A DNA stretch of 64,000 nt, from positions 248,001-312,000 of the forward strand of contig JAJFJQ010000066.1 of assembly GCA_021773835.1 (NCBI GenBank), given 5' to 3'. Numbering within the stretch: the stretch's first letter is position 1; each line of letters starts with the position of its first letter. Positions 36,061 to 44,655 of this stretch are shown here, in pieces. The position numbers were made by a program, and so were the translations under genes. Below the pieces are notes generated by a model that worked only from the letters and a program-made list of their open reading frames with translations, was not told the origin of the DNA and did no database searches. Source of the DNA: Gammaproteobacteria bacterium. Lineage in GTDB: Bacteria; Pseudomonadota; Gammaproteobacteria; Ga0077536.

Positions 36061-36663
36061 ATGCACAGACTTGAATTCTACTTTGACTGTTCCAGCCCGT
36101 GGACCTATCTCGCCTTTGAGCGCGCTTTAACCCTCTTCGATCCCAAATCCGTTGAGCTTGTGTGGAAGCCAATCCTTGTCGGCGGCGTTTTTAACGCGGT
36201 CAATCCGGCAGTCTACGATACTCGCGCCAACCCGGTGCCGGCGAAGCTCCGCTACTCGCGCAAAGACCTACAAGACTGGGCTCGAATCTCGGGATTAATT
36301 ATCGGCCAGCCGCCGGTATTTCCAGTCAACAGCGTCAAGGCCATGCGCGGCGCATTCTATGCCTTGGAGCACGGCGTGCTCGTCGAATATGCGCGGGCGG
36401 TGTTCAAGCGTTACTGGACCGACCTTGCGGATATATCCCAAGACGAGGAATTGCGTACCATCGTCACAGCGCTCGAACTCAACGTCGACGATTTTTTCAC
36501 TGCAATTAAAACGCAGGCATATAAAGACCGCCTGCGCGAAACAACGGACGAACTCATGCGGCGTGGCGGTTTCGGCTCACCGACGATATATCTCGATGGT
36601 GATGATATGTATTTTGGTAACGACCGTCTCGAACTGATCAAGGCTCGAGTAGGTCAGCGGTAG
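36061..36663 (+). CDS. 2-hydroxychromene-2-carboxylate isomerase-like (DsbA-fold) protein
   Basis: A 200-residue thioredoxin-fold protein of the DsbA/kappa-GST group. The active-site Ser lies in YFDCSSPWTYLAFERA (Ser11 or Ser12), and PVFPVNSVKAMRGAFYALEHG and RGGFGSPTIYLDGDDMYFGNDRLELI follow the family plan. The best known relative, NahD, isomerises the chromene carboxylate in naphthalene degradation using glutathione; the actual substrate here is unknown. Its end overlaps that of greB by 26 bases on the opposite strand. Confidence 0.92.
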   Translation: MHRLEFYFDCSSPWTYLAFERALTLFDPKSVELVWKPILVGGVFNAVNPAVYDTRANPVPAKLRYSRKDLQDWARISGLIIGQPPVFPVNSVKAMRGAFYALEHGVLVEYARAVFKRYWTDLADISQDEELRTIVTALELNVDDFFTAIKTQAYKDRLRETTDELMRRGGFGSPTIYLDGDDMYFGNDRLELIKARVGQR

Positions 36664-37159
36664 GATCGAGGTAGTGGATCCCGATGATGACGTAAGTATG
36701 GGCACCTGTTTTAGTCGTCACCGTTACTTCATCGTCCACGCTGCGCTTCAGTAACGCCTTGGCAACGGGGGAATCGACGCTGATCCAACCCCTAGCACCA
36801 TCGGTCTCATCACTACCAACGATGCGGTAGGTAGACCGATCCCCATCGCCGTCTTCGACTTCGACACTCGCGCCGAAAAATACGCGATCGTGGCCGTCTG
36901 CCACCTCGCAGATGACATTGAGTTCAGGCATGCGCCGTTGCAGATATCGGATCCGCCGATCGATCTCGGCAAGTTCCTTTTTTCGATAAATGTACTCGGC
37001 GTTTTCTGACCGGTCACCCTCTGCGGCCGCCGCGGCAAGGTGTTTGACGACCTCGCGACGACGTTTCCAGATCGCATCAAGCTCCTCTTCAAGTCGTCGA
37101 TAACCCGCGGCAGTGATGTAAGGCGAGCTACGCTTCGCGGGCGCGCGCCAACGCGTCAC
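36638..37159 (-). CDS. greB: Transcript cleavage factor GreB
   Basis: A 173-residue Gre factor. The N-terminal coiled coil has ITAAGYRRLEEELDAIWKRRREV, its acidic tip GDRSENAEYIYRKKELAEIDRRIRYL is the GreB form (GreA has GDLxENAEYxAA), and the C-terminal FKBP-like domain has ISVDSPVAKALLKRSVDDEV. It enters the secondary channel of RNA polymerase and stimulates cleavage of backtracked RNA. The TGA-containing AhpD-like gene lies 28 bases upstream on the same strand. Confidence 0.95.
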   Translation of the reverse strand: MTRWRAPAKRSSPYITAAGYRRLEEELDAIWKRRREVVKHLAAAAAEGDRSENAEYIYRKKELAEIDRRIRYLQRRMPELNVICEVADGHDRVFFGASVEVEDGDGDRSTYRIVGSDETDGARGWISVDSPVAKALLKRSVDDEVTVTTKTGAHTYVIIGIHYLDPTADLLEP

Positions 37160-37187
37160 GTCAACACTTCAACGAAGCTGTACAACG

Positions 37188-37730
37188 CTACGGTAACAAG
37201 CAAAAACCTTGCGAAGCGACTTTCAGTGGCGCATTAAATTTGCTGCGGAAGTTTTCCATGGCGATACCCGCCGTGATTTCAACCACTTCCGATTCGCTAA
37301 AGTGCTCTCGCATTTTTGCAAAAAACTCATCATCAACGGACTGACCCGTGATCGTCATGCGTTCGCCGTATTCGATGACCAACCGTTCACCCTCGGTATA
37401 GACATCGCTTGAACGCCAGTCTGAAAGCTGCGCGACTTTTTCTTCGCCATTTTCAAGTTCGTTCGCACGGAACGCATTGATGTCGACTCAGAAAGGGCAA
37501 CCATTCAGTGCCGCAACTCGCACATAGGCCAGCGCGAGCAAGGGCGGAGGTACTTGTCCCGATTCGTCGACCGCAGCGTAGAGCTTCTTTGCCGCCTGTA
37601 AAATCGGTGGGCAATGTGACAATACGCGGCTGGGATTCAAGACATCGCCAAATATCTCCCGCTCCGATGCAAACTCTGCGTCCAGGATCGGATCGCCGCC
37701 GCCGTCGGTTATCTCAGTAACTCTTGGCAC
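37188..37730 (-). CDS. AhpD/CMD-like redox protein, probable selenoprotein with in-frame UGA
   Basis: The frame from ATG 37730 to TAG at 37188-37190 is open for 181 codons except for one TGA at 37488-37490 (codon 81). Read as Sec it gives NGC78-P-F-U81-VDIN, where AhpD/carboxymuconolactone-decarboxylase-like proteins carry CxxC. Both sides match the family: VTEITDGGGDPILDAEF and VLSHCPPILQAAKKLY before it, and REHFSESEVVEI and MENFRSKFN after it. The frame is the same on both sides with no indel, and a SECIS-like hairpin follows the TGA. Standard annotation would call two short genes or a pseudogene. A Cys-to-stop mutation is the alternative. The role would be thiol/peroxide redox chemistry. 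Confidence 0.8.
37453..37480 (-). promoter_or_regulatory. SECIS-like stem-loop after the in-frame UGA
   Basis: On the minus-strand message, a five-base-pair stem CGUUC/GAACG (37470-37474 with 37460-37464) closes a five-base loop CGUGC (37465-37469). The loop begins 18 bases after the UGA and has G at its second position. A lower stem UCAA/UUGA (37477-37480 with 37453-37456) extends it across a small internal loop. This matches the known layout of bacterial SECIS elements, which SelB binds: short distance, small loop and a G among the first two loop bases. Found by eye; no folding energy was computed. Confidence 0.6.
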
Positions 37731-37944
37731 GGTGTTACTCCTTCGTTAAGGTTCAACCAGTAGGTACAGCTTAGCGCTGTCCGAGGCCGCGCGCGACCCT
37801 CGATTCGCGCTCATTTCTGTATCGAATATATCTTGCCGGATCGGATCCCCGCGGCCGCCAATACGTTTGTGGCAAGTTGGGCGTGTTTTGTAACCCGCCC
37901 AAATCACCGGTAGTCTGACCGCAAAATCGCAAAGGTCTCTATTT

Positions 37945-38955
37945 ATGTCAGAGCAATCCTATAAAGTCGCCGCCGTTCAAGCCGCACCGGTGTTCATGGA
38001 CCTCGCCGCTACGGTTGACAAAGGCATCGGCTTGATCGAACAAGCGGCTCAGGCCGGCGCTCGCTTGGTCGCCTTCCCGGAATGCTGGGTGCCGGGATAT
38101 CCATGGTGGGTGTGGCTGTCCGCTGCGGCACACAATGTGAAGTACTTCGGTCGCTACCATGAGAATTCGCTCGTAGTTAATAGCCCACACTTTGAGCGGC
38201 TATGTCAGGCCGCCAAAACCAACAACATCTTTGTGTCCATGGGTGCGAGCGAACGTGACCACGGTAGCCTGTATATGGCTCAGTTCCTGATAGATGATCA
38301 TGGGGAGCTGCTGAAAGCCCGTCGAAAACTTAAACCCACCTTCGTCGAGCGCACGGTATTCGGGGAAGGTGATGGCAGCGACCTCGATGTATCGAGCACT
38401 AGCATCGGGCGCATTGGCCAGCTCAATTGTTGGGAACACCTACAGCCGCTAACCAAGTATGCGATGTTCAGCCTACACGAACAGGTCCACATCGGTGCAT
38501 GGCCGTCGTTTAGCTGCTATCCGCAGGCATATAGCCTGGGCTCGGAATTAAATACGTCGGTCTCGCGCGTCTACGCTGCTGAAGGCCAGTGTTTTGTCAT
38601 TGCACCGTGCGCGGTCATCTCCAAAGACATGGTCGACATGCTGGCGGAAACTCCGGCCCACGATGAACTCATCGTCGCCGGCGGCGGCTACTCGTGCATC
38701 TTTGGACCCGACGGCAGCTCGCTCGGTGAGACGCTAGCACCGGACCAAGAGGGATTGATAATCGCAGATATCGATCTCGGCGCAATTGCGATCGCAAAAT
38801 GCTTCGCCGATCCAGTCGGTCATTACGCCCGTCCGGATGTCACCCAATTATTATTCAACCGGACCGCGACGCCGCCAGTACAGCTCAGCGATGCAGAGCA
38901 CACACTTGTCCCTGTTATCGCCGAAAATGAGCCGTCCGACCCAGCTAAGGAATAA
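37945..38955 (+). CDS. Nitrilase (carbon-nitrogen hydrolase)
   Basis: A 336-residue aliphatic/aryl nitrilase-type enzyme. The Glu-Lys-Cys triad is visible: Glu46 in AFPECWVPGYPWW, Lys130 in RRKLKPTFVER and Cys162 in QLNCWEHLQPL; the adjacent second Glu136 in VERTVFG is present too. CWEHLQPL is characteristic of true nitrilases, which turn nitriles into acids and ammonia, rather than of amidases. The C-terminal tail is typical in length. A GST gene starts 5 bases after its stop, so the two form an operon. Confidence 0.93.
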   Translation: MSEQSYKVAAVQAAPVFMDLAATVDKGIGLIEQAAQAGARLVAFPECWVPGYPWWVWLSAAAHNVKYFGRYHENSLVVNSPHFERLCQAAKTNNIFVSMGASERDHGSLYMAQFLIDDHGELLKARRKLKPTFVERTVFGEGDGSDLDVSSTSIGRIGQLNCWEHLQPLTKYAMFSLHEQVHIGAWPSFSCYPQAYSLGSELNTSVSRVYAAEGQCFVIAPCAVISKDMVDMLAETPAHDELIVAGGGYSCIFGPDGSSLGETLAPDQEGLIIADIDLGAIAIAKCFADPVGHYARPDVTQLLFNRTATPPVQLSDAEHTLVPVIAENEPSDPAKE

Positions 38956-38960
38956 ACGAA

Positions 38961-39590
38961 ATGATCGACCTCTACTCCTGGCAAACCTCAAACGGACGCA
39001 AGGTTTCCATCGCACTCGAAGAGATGGCCCTGGATTATACGGCCCACCCAATCAACATTGGCGCAGACGAACAATTCTCGCCGGCGTTCACAGCGCTCAA
39101 CCCGAACCAAAAGATTCCGGCTATCGTCGATCTCGATGGCCCTGACGGAAAGCCAATTACAGTATTCGAATCCGGCGCTATCTTAATTTACCTTGCGCGC
39201 AAGAGTGGCCAATTCTTGCCGAGTGAGCCACGCGCCGAACTCGAGACACTCCAATGGCTAATGTTTCAAATGGGTGGTATTGGACCGATTTTTGGCCAAG
39301 TCCATCATTTCAATCGCGCGGCAAAGGAACGCGTACCCTATGCGCTTGAGCGCTACGGTAAAGAATGTCTACGACTATATGGCGTATTGGAAAATCACCT
39401 CGCCCAACGCGTATGGGTTGCGGCCGGGGAATACACCATCGCCGACATTGCCATCTTTCCGTGGGTCGCACGGTTTGAATGGCAGGAAGTTGACCTTGCT
39501 GAATTTCCAAACGTTAAGCGTTGGTTTGACACGATTGACCAACGTCCCGCCGTGCAGCGCGGCCTGTTCGTACCGCCCCGCCCTGACTAA
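38961..39590 (+). CDS. Glutathione S-transferase (YfcG/YghU-like)
   Basis: A 209-residue GST of the Nu/YfcG type: IDLYSWQTSNGRKVSIALEEM at the thioredoxin-fold N-terminus (Thr-Ser-Asn near the active site, no catalytic Tyr), NPNQKIPAIVD (cis-Pro), FESGAILIYLA (glutathione-binding ESGA), and QMGGIGPIFGQVHHFNRAA, typical of YfcG/YghU, which act as disulfide reductases. The C-terminal domain has YTIADIAIFPW. It is encoded right after the nitrilase and may take part in the same catabolic or detoxifying route. Confidence 0.93.
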   Translation: MIDLYSWQTSNGRKVSIALEEMALDYTAHPINIGADEQFSPAFTALNPNQKIPAIVDLDGPDGKPITVFESGAILIYLARKSGQFLPSEPRAELETLQWLMFQMGGIGPIFGQVHHFNRAAKERVPYALERYGKECLRLYGVLENHLAQRVWVAAGEYTIADIAIFPWVARFEWQEVDLAEFPNVKRWFDTIDQRPAVQRGLFVPPRPD

Positions 39591-39712
39591 TAGCCGACGG
39601 CGAAACACAAAACTCAACGCTGATCGCCATTAGCTTCGAACTACCGGGGCACTCACGTCACCGAAGTGCGTATAATGCGAACGGCATTTCGACCCCCTTG
39701 GAACTTGCAATA

Positions 39713-39784
39713 ATGGATCAACAGTCGCGCTCAAGCGGCATTCCCGAGATCGCGCTGGCGGCTCAATTACGTGACGCTCGATGA
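39713..39784 (+). CDS. Possible 23-codon leader ORF coupled to hisC
   Basis: ATG 39713 opens 23 codons ending in TGA that overlaps the hisC ATG as ATGA. The peptide ([20 protein letters not shown] plus DAR) has no run of histidines, so it is not a classical his attenuator. A TATAAT hexamer at 39671-39676 lies 42 bases before it, with no good -35. Coupling could help hisC translation. It may equally be chance; there is no homology evidence. Confidence 0.3.
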   Translation: MDQQSRSSGIPEIALAAQLRDAR

Positions 39785-40839
39785 GTAATCTATGGAGCGC
39801 CGTCGTGCGCACGCTCACCCCATATGTGCCGGGCGAACAGCCGACCAATCGTGATGTCATTAAACTCAATACAAACGAAAATCCCTACGGTCCGTCACCC
39901 AGCGCACTCGAGGCGATTCGAGCCGAAGCAACCGATAGTCTACGACTCTATCCGGATCCTAACGCGACCACACTAAAGTCGGCGCTGGCGGAACGCCACG
40001 CCATCACGCCGGACCAAGTGTTCGTTGGCAATGGCTCAGATGAAGTGCTTGCACACATATTCCAAGCGCTGTTGAAGCACGACGATCCGGTTTTATTTCC
40101 GGATATAGCCTACAGTTTCTACCCTGTTTACTGCGGCTTATATGACATCCGCTATGCAACGGTGCCGCTTGATGGAGCGTTTGGGATCCACCTTGATGAC
40201 TACAATCGCCCAAACGGCGGGATCATCTTTTCCAATCCAAACGCGCCAACTGGGTGCGGACTTAAGCTCGAGGCAATTGAAACCTTGCTTGAGCGGAATG
40301 CGAATTCAGTTGTTGTTATCGATGAAGCCTATGTCGCATTCGGCGGGGAGACCGCCGTCGCGCTGATCGAGCGATTTGCCAATCTGCTGATCGTGCAGAC
40401 CTTGTCAAAATCGCACGGCCTGGCCGGTCTGCGCGTCGGCTTCGCGTTTGGCCACCCGACATTGATCGAAGCGCTCGAGCGCGTCAAAAACAGCTTTAAT
40501 TCATACCCGCTCGATCGGCTTGCCATCGCCGGTGCGGTAGCGGCCTTACAAGACTCAGATCACTTCGACGAAACCCGTCAGCGGATCATCGCCACTCGCG
40601 ATCGCCTGATTGGAGAACTTGAACGCCTAGATTTCGAGGTCCTGCCATCACAAGCGAATTTTCTATTTGTCACGCATCCGCGCTGCGACGCGGCAACCAT
40701 CGCACAGGCGCTGCGAGATCGGTCGATCTTCGTGCGTCACTTTGATCAGGCGAGGATTTCGGACTACCTTCGCATTACCGTCGGAACAGACGATGAGATC
40801 GATGCGTTGCTGGATGCGCTTAGGGCGATCCTGGTCTAA
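39781..40839 (+). CDS. hisC: Histidinol-phosphate aminotransferase
   Basis: A 352-residue fold-type I PLP aminotransferase: [29 protein letters not shown] at the N-terminus is diagnostic for HisC, with [31 protein letters not shown] and Schiff-base Lys210 in [15 protein letters not shown]. It transaminates imidazole-acetol phosphate to histidinol phosphate with glutamate; some HisC also act on aromatic amino acids. No other his gene is near. It may be a second HisC. A hairpin at 40879-40909 follows its stop. Confidence 0.92.
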   Translation: MSNLWSAVVRTLTPYVPGEQPTNRDVIKLNTNENPYGPSPSALEAIRAEATDSLRLYPDPNATTLKSALAERHAITPDQVFVGNGSDEVLAHIFQALLKHDDPVLFPDIAYSFYPVYCGLYDIRYATVPLDGAFGIHLDDYNRPNGGIIFSNPNAPTGCGLKLEAIETLLERNANSVVVIDEAYVAFGGETAVALIERFANLLIVQTLSKSHGLAGLRVGFAFGHPTLIEALERVKNSFNSYPLDRLAIAGAVAALQDSDHFDETRQRIIATRDRLIGELERLDFEVLPSQANFLFVTHPRCDAATIAQALRDRSIFVRHFDQARISDYLRITVGTDDEIDALLDALRAILV

Positions 40840-40878
40840 GACGGGCTTTAGAATACTAAGAAATATTGTGTCGAAGAT

Positions 40879-40909
40879 GCGGCAGGCAAGCCAAAAACTT
40901 GCCCGCCGC
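40879..40909. terminator. Hairpin between convergent hisC and LLM genes
   Basis: GCGGC-A-GGCAAG pairs with CTTGCC-C-GCCGC around the loop CCAAAAA, giving eleven base pairs with one mismatch. It sits between the stop of hisC (plus) and the stop of the luciferase-like gene (minus), where a bidirectional terminator is expected. There is no strong U-run on either side, so intrinsic termination may be weak. Confidence 0.5.
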
Positions 40910-40925
40910 TTATCACTACTGTCGC

Positions 40926-42011
40926 TTAGGCCGCGGCGGCCTTTTCCCAACTCCTCAGCTCAGGGATCACCTGCTCGGCGATCAGCCGTTGCGAATTTTC
41001 GGCGTCCGCGAAGTCCATACCCGCCGCACGTAGCCCAAAGAGGATATCGAAATCGCCGATTACGCTGCGCCATCCGGCCAGCTTCTCTACGATTTGCTCT
41101 GGCGTACCCCATGCTTGCGCATCGACGTAGGCATTCGCCATACCTTCGAGTCCCATGTCACGCAGCATGTCCACCGCTTCACCGTAGGCTTCGTAGCCTT
41201 TAGCTTTCTTGAAGTGGTCGCCCATCAACTCGTAGTGATGCATCACCGTTAATAGATAACCAGCAACGTGCTTGCGCGCAAGTTCCTCGGCGCGGTCGGC
41301 ATCCTGGTGACACACGGTAATCCCGGCCATCAACGGCGGCGGTGGTGGTGCGTTGTGTAATTTCCGGTACAGCTCCCGGTACGGTTCAAATTCCGCATTG
41401 TGCTCTTGCATCGATTTTTGCGTGAACACCATCATCTGCGCACCATGTACTGCGGCCTCCAAGGCCGAGTCTGGTGACATCGCGACCGAGGTTATACGAC
41501 CCTTAAAGCTGCGTACCGGCGCCGGCCGGATCTTGGCCAAAGGCTGTTTATAGTATTTGCCATCGCCCTCAATGAAGCCGGTTTCCAGGGCCTTGATGAT
41601 CATCGGCACCGCTTCGTCGAAGCGATCACGTGAGGTATCCATGTCGATACCGAATTGCTCGTATTCGCGCCGTGATAGTCCCCGGCCCATGCCGAAGATC
41701 ACACGGCCGTCGGACAATTCGTCGAGTAACGCGATTTTCTCGGCCACACGCAACGGCGTGTTCCACGGTACGATCACCGCGCCCGTCGCTAATTTCAAAG
41801 TCTTGGTCATCGCGGCGAGATGCGATAGATAGACGACGTTGTCAGGGCAAAAAGAGTAGTCTTCAAAATGATGCTCGACACACCAATGGGAATCGTAGCC
41901 TTGCGCCTCGATCTGCGATGCTAGTTTTAATTCTTCGCGATAGACCTGACTGTCGGTCACACTGTCGTCATAGCTTGCGCGCTGGAAGAGCGCGAGGGTT
42001 CCGATCTGCAT
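40926..42011 (-). CDS. LLM-class flavin-dependent oxidoreductase
   Basis: A 361-residue bacterial-luciferase-like monooxygenase. MQIGTLALFQRASYDD, DSHWCVEHHFEDYSFCPDNVVYL, TGAVIVPWNTPLRVAEKIALLDELSDGRVIFGMGRGLSRREYEQFGI are the FMN-barrel hallmarks; the variable insertion loop follows. It oxidises an unknown substrate with FMNH2 and O2, as in group A luciferase-like proteins. It is a single gene; the 261 bases upstream to 42272 contain no ORF or RNA that I can recognise. Confidence 0.9.
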   Translation of the reverse strand: MQIGTLALFQRASYDDSVTDSQVYREELKLASQIEAQGYDSHWCVEHHFEDYSFCPDNVVYLSHLAAMTKTLKLATGAVIVPWNTPLRVAEKIALLDELSDGRVIFGMGRGLSRREYEQFGIDMDTSRDRFDEAVPMIIKALETGFIEGDGKYYKQPLAKIRPAPVRSFKGRITSVAMSPDSALEAAVHGAQMMVFTQKSMQEHNAEFEPYRELYRKLHNAPPPPPLMAGITVCHQDADRAEELARKHVAGYLLTVMHHYELMGDHFKKAKGYEAYGEAVDMLRDMGLEGMANAYVDAQAWGTPEQIVEKLAGWRSVIGDFDILFGLRAAGMDFADAENSQRLIAEQVIPELRSWEKAAAA

Positions 42012-42272
42012 ATGGTTTTCTCCGGTTGATTTTCGCGGCGGCGGGCTTGGCCGTACACTTTAACTGTCCGCAGTCTACCGGTTAGGCAACGAGCTACCAA
42101 CTGCCTGGGCGCTGGCAAACCGGGATAAATACCGCATTTAGGCGTAGCCTGGCCGCAACATGCGATGGCTCGGCGATCGACAAGGCCAGCCCTAGATGAT
42201 TATTCAACTATTTGATTTTGTGGCGATAAAATCCACGAACTGTACTAACAGACGACAGCCCGCCGGCAACGC

Positions 42273-42674
42273 TTAGCGCCAGATCCGCTGCTCCACCTGT
42301 TTCACCGCGGCGTCCCACTGTTCGCGCTCAAGCTTGAGTACGTCGTCATGCAGCTTACGGATCTCCGTGCAATCGACATTGCCGCTTTGTGCCATTCCGA
42401 ATATCCGCGCGAGGATATCGGTACGTTCGGATTCAACGGCATCGACCTCAGGATTATCTGCAATTGCAAGTGTGAAATCGCTCCGTTCACGTTCCGTCCA
42501 CCCTTCCTGCTTGGACAGTGCTTCTAGCGACTGCCCCAAGCGTTCTTCGCCCGCGTTGTCAATCGTTTCAAGCTCTTCATACAAGACTTTCAGGACGTCT
42601 TCCGCGCATTGCTGGGCAACCGCAATAGTCGACCACGATATGAGCATCGCGACGATGACGATCACCTGCTTCAT
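42273..42674 (-). CDS. Small exported hypothetical protein
   Basis: A 133-residue protein with a clear Sec signal peptide (MKQVIVIVAMLISWSTIAVAQ, cleavage after AVA). The mature chain is acidic and helical, with two Cys (in QQCAEDVL and VDCTEIR) that could form a disulfide, and ends EQWDAAVKQVEQRIWR. I do not recognise a family. It stands alone. The 224 bases before the next gene (42675-42898) hold nothing I can identify apart from a ribosome-binding site at the end. Confidence 0.65.
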   Translation of the reverse strand: MKQVIVIVAMLISWSTIAVAQQCAEDVLKVLYEELETIDNAGEERLGQSLEALSKQEGWTERERSDFTLAIADNPEVDAVESERTDILARIFGMAQSGNVDCTEIRKLHDDVLKLEREQWDAAVKQVEQRIWR

Positions 42675-42898
42675 TGCTTATTCTCCTGATTGAAATGATT
42701 ACTGCGGCGTCGCATGACAAGCGACCAACGATGATGATGCGTCATCGTCGGCGGTTGACTCAATCTAGCCTAGCTCCCGTGGTTCGTGCAATTCGAGCCG
42801 CGGTACAGCTATCCTAACGACCATCGCTCGCGCGTAAGATTCAACTTAACATTTACGACTCGAAGCTTAACCACCGTATTTTATCCCGGAGGAACGCT

Positions 42899-43777
42899 AT
42901 GCGTATTGGGATCTTTACCCTTCAAGCCGATGCGACGGCCGACCCGGCGATCGTTGCAAAACACGCCGAAGATTTAGGATTCTCCTCGTACTGGGTACCG
43001 GATCACATCATCTTGCCGGTCAATTACAAAGCCGACTACCCTGGTAAAGTCGAGGGTGCCGAAGCGCCTGAAGCCCTGTGGCGAATGCCCGATCCAATGA
43101 TCGCCTTGATGCGCGCTGCCACCGCGACCACCCGAATGGAGGTTGGCACCGGCGTGCTACTGGTGCCGGAGCGTCACCCACTACACCTAGCGAAAGAGAT
43201 CGCATCACTCGATCACTACAGCGGCGGCCGCTTTCATTTCGGCATCGGCGCCGGGTGGTGCGAAGAGGAGACCGAGATTTTTGGCGGGGACTTTGAACAT
43301 CGCTGGACCCAAGTGGCCGAGTCGATCGAGGTCATGAAGCGCTGCTGGATCGATCACGACTCGGAACACCACGGTCACTACTACGATTACCCGCCAGTGC
43401 GCTGCTACCCGAAGCCGGTACAACGACCGCACCCGCCGATCTATCTCGGCGGCCTTATGTTTGACGGCAAATGGGCGAAGCGCGTATTCCACCGCATTGT
43501 GAAATGGGGTGATGGTTGGATCCCAGGTGTCGCAAGCGTAGAACAGGTCGTCGACGGCCGGCGGCAACTGACGGCACTGGCCGAAGAAGCCGGGCGCGAC
43601 CCAAAATCAATCCGCATTCGGGTATTCGGCGCTACCGGGCAATGGCGGACGCGCAAGGAGCAGGTGGGCTTCGACGAGGCAGGAGTCGAAGAGATCATCA
43701 TCTGGCTTAGGCAACCCGATTGCGATGGGATCCGTCGGGAACTCGATGGGCTGGCCGCGGAGTTGATCCGGCAATGA
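42899..43777 (+). CDS. F420-dependent-type LLM oxidoreductase
   Basis: A 292-residue protein of the TIGR03619-like luciferase family often annotated as F420-dependent. MRIGIFTLQADATADP gives the first barrel strand, then SSYWVPDHIILP, TTRMEVGTGVLLVPERHPLHLAKEIASLDHYSGGRFHFGIGAGWCEEETEIFGG-type sequence. The ribosome-binding site CCGGAGGAAC lies just upstream. Whether this organism makes F420 cannot be seen here; FMN is the alternative cofactor. It is a single gene, converging with a GST. Confidence 0.9.
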   Translation: MRIGIFTLQADATADPAIVAKHAEDLGFSSYWVPDHIILPVNYKADYPGKVEGAEAPEALWRMPDPMIALMRAATATTRMEVGTGVLLVPERHPLHLAKEIASLDHYSGGRFHFGIGAGWCEEETEIFGGDFEHRWTQVAESIEVMKRCWIDHDSEHHGHYYDYPPVRCYPKPVQRPHPPIYLGGLMFDGKWAKRVFHRIVKWGDGWIPGVASVEQVVDGRRQLTALAEEAGRDPKSIRIRVFGATGQWRTRKEQVGFDEAGVEEIIIWLRQPDCDGIRRELDGLAAELIRQ

Positions 43778-43861
43778 TCGATAAGAGCCCCAAAATTCGC
43801 GCCCAGCGCCGCCAAAGATGTATTTGACACCGATTTAGCGACGCCGAGGCCTAGCGTTTAA

Positions 43862-44506
43862 TTACATCCCAAAGGTCTGTTTTATAGCCTCTCGGTGTTC
43901 CGTAAGCGCTTTATTCACGGACGGTCGTGACTGCACCTGTGCCCACCATGCCTTCAATTTCGGTCGCGAGTCAGGGAACGCATCACCACCAAGCACAGGG
44001 ATAAACTTCTCCAAAAAACTGCCTGTCGACGCAAGCGCACAGTCGGCTAAGCTGAAATCAGCGCCGGCCAAAAACGGATCGCCGGACATCGCGGCTTCGA
44101 TCGCGTCCAATTTCGCGTTAACGACAGCGAGTTTTTCATCGACGAGATCGGGATCGCGTTTGTCAGGATTGATGTGGCCAAACATCGCGCGTAACGGCGG
44201 TTCTAGGTGCGTATCGTGCAAGCCACATAAAAATCTAACCTTCGCTTTATCGACTGGATCTGCAGGCAGTAAAGACGGCCCGTCGAAGTTGTCATTGACC
44301 AGTTCGACAATGGCCTGAGACTCACCAATCACGCCGTGGCCGGTATCGAGCGAAGGCACCATACCGAGCGGGTATACAGCTAAATATTCCGGCGATTTTA
44401 ACGATCCGCCGGGTACTGGCACGATCTCGATCGCAGCATTTTTCTCGTAGATCGCAATGCGACACTTCGTCGCGAAGTTACTCAGGTCCATGTTATATAG
44501 TTTCAT
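43862..44506 (-). CDS. Glutathione S-transferase
   Basis: A 214-residue GST. The N-terminal domain has MKLYNMDLSNFATKCRIAIYEKN with the Ser/Cys region typical of beta/theta-like classes, NVPSL-type GMVPSLD (cis-Pro) and GESQAIVELV (glutathione-binding ESQA). The C-terminal helical domain has DPFLAGADFSLADCALAS. Eighty-eight bases upstream lies a 22-bp palindrome whose core also occurs between the next gst and tetR, so it is probably under the control of that TetR protein. Confidence 0.92.
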   Translation of the reverse strand: MKLYNMDLSNFATKCRIAIYEKNAAIEIVPVPGGSLKSPEYLAVYPLGMVPSLDTGHGVIGESQAIVELVNDNFDGPSLLPADPVDKAKVRFLCGLHDTHLEPPLRAMFGHINPDKRDPDLVDEKLAVVNAKLDAIEAAMSGDPFLAGADFSLADCALASTGSFLEKFIPVLGGDAFPDSRPKLKAWWAQVQSRPSVNKALTEHREAIKQTFGM

Positions 44507-44593
44507 CGTTAGTCCTCAGGGTGTTGTTACTGATCTCGAAATGGACACGTTGCAGGTGTCCGAAGATACCGTTGGGCAATCCAGTCATTTCTA

Positions 44594-44615
44594 ATTTGGA
44601 CCTTTTGGTCCAAAT
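44594..44615. promoter_or_regulatory. 22-bp palindromic operator upstream of gst
   Basis: ATTTGGACC-TTTT-GGTCCAAAT is a perfect inverted repeat with a four-base centre. On the minus strand a TTGACT -35-like hexamer (44616-44621) abuts it, so the site would lie between -35 and -10 of the gst promoter; the -10 is weak. The TTGGACC-N4-GGTCCAA core is shared with the 40-bp palindrome at 45365-45404 beside tetR. It fits a TetR-family operator. Confidence 0.7.
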
Positions 44616-44655
44616 AGTCAACTACAATCCTCATGGCGCCAACCTTGCGCCGTTT

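Noticed and set aside
36638-36663. Overlap of greB with the isomerase gene as possible mis-annotation
   Set aside because: Both C-termini match their families, so the 26-base convergent overlap is real.
37188-37382. Separate 64-residue gene for the 3' part of the AhpD-like frame
   Set aside because: It is in the same frame as the upstream part and starts inside conserved sequence; better read as one gene with UGA as Sec.
40929-41203. Plus-strand open frame across the end of the LLM gene
   Set aside because: Arg/Pro/Ser-rich composition without family similarity; it is a shadow of the minus-strand gene.
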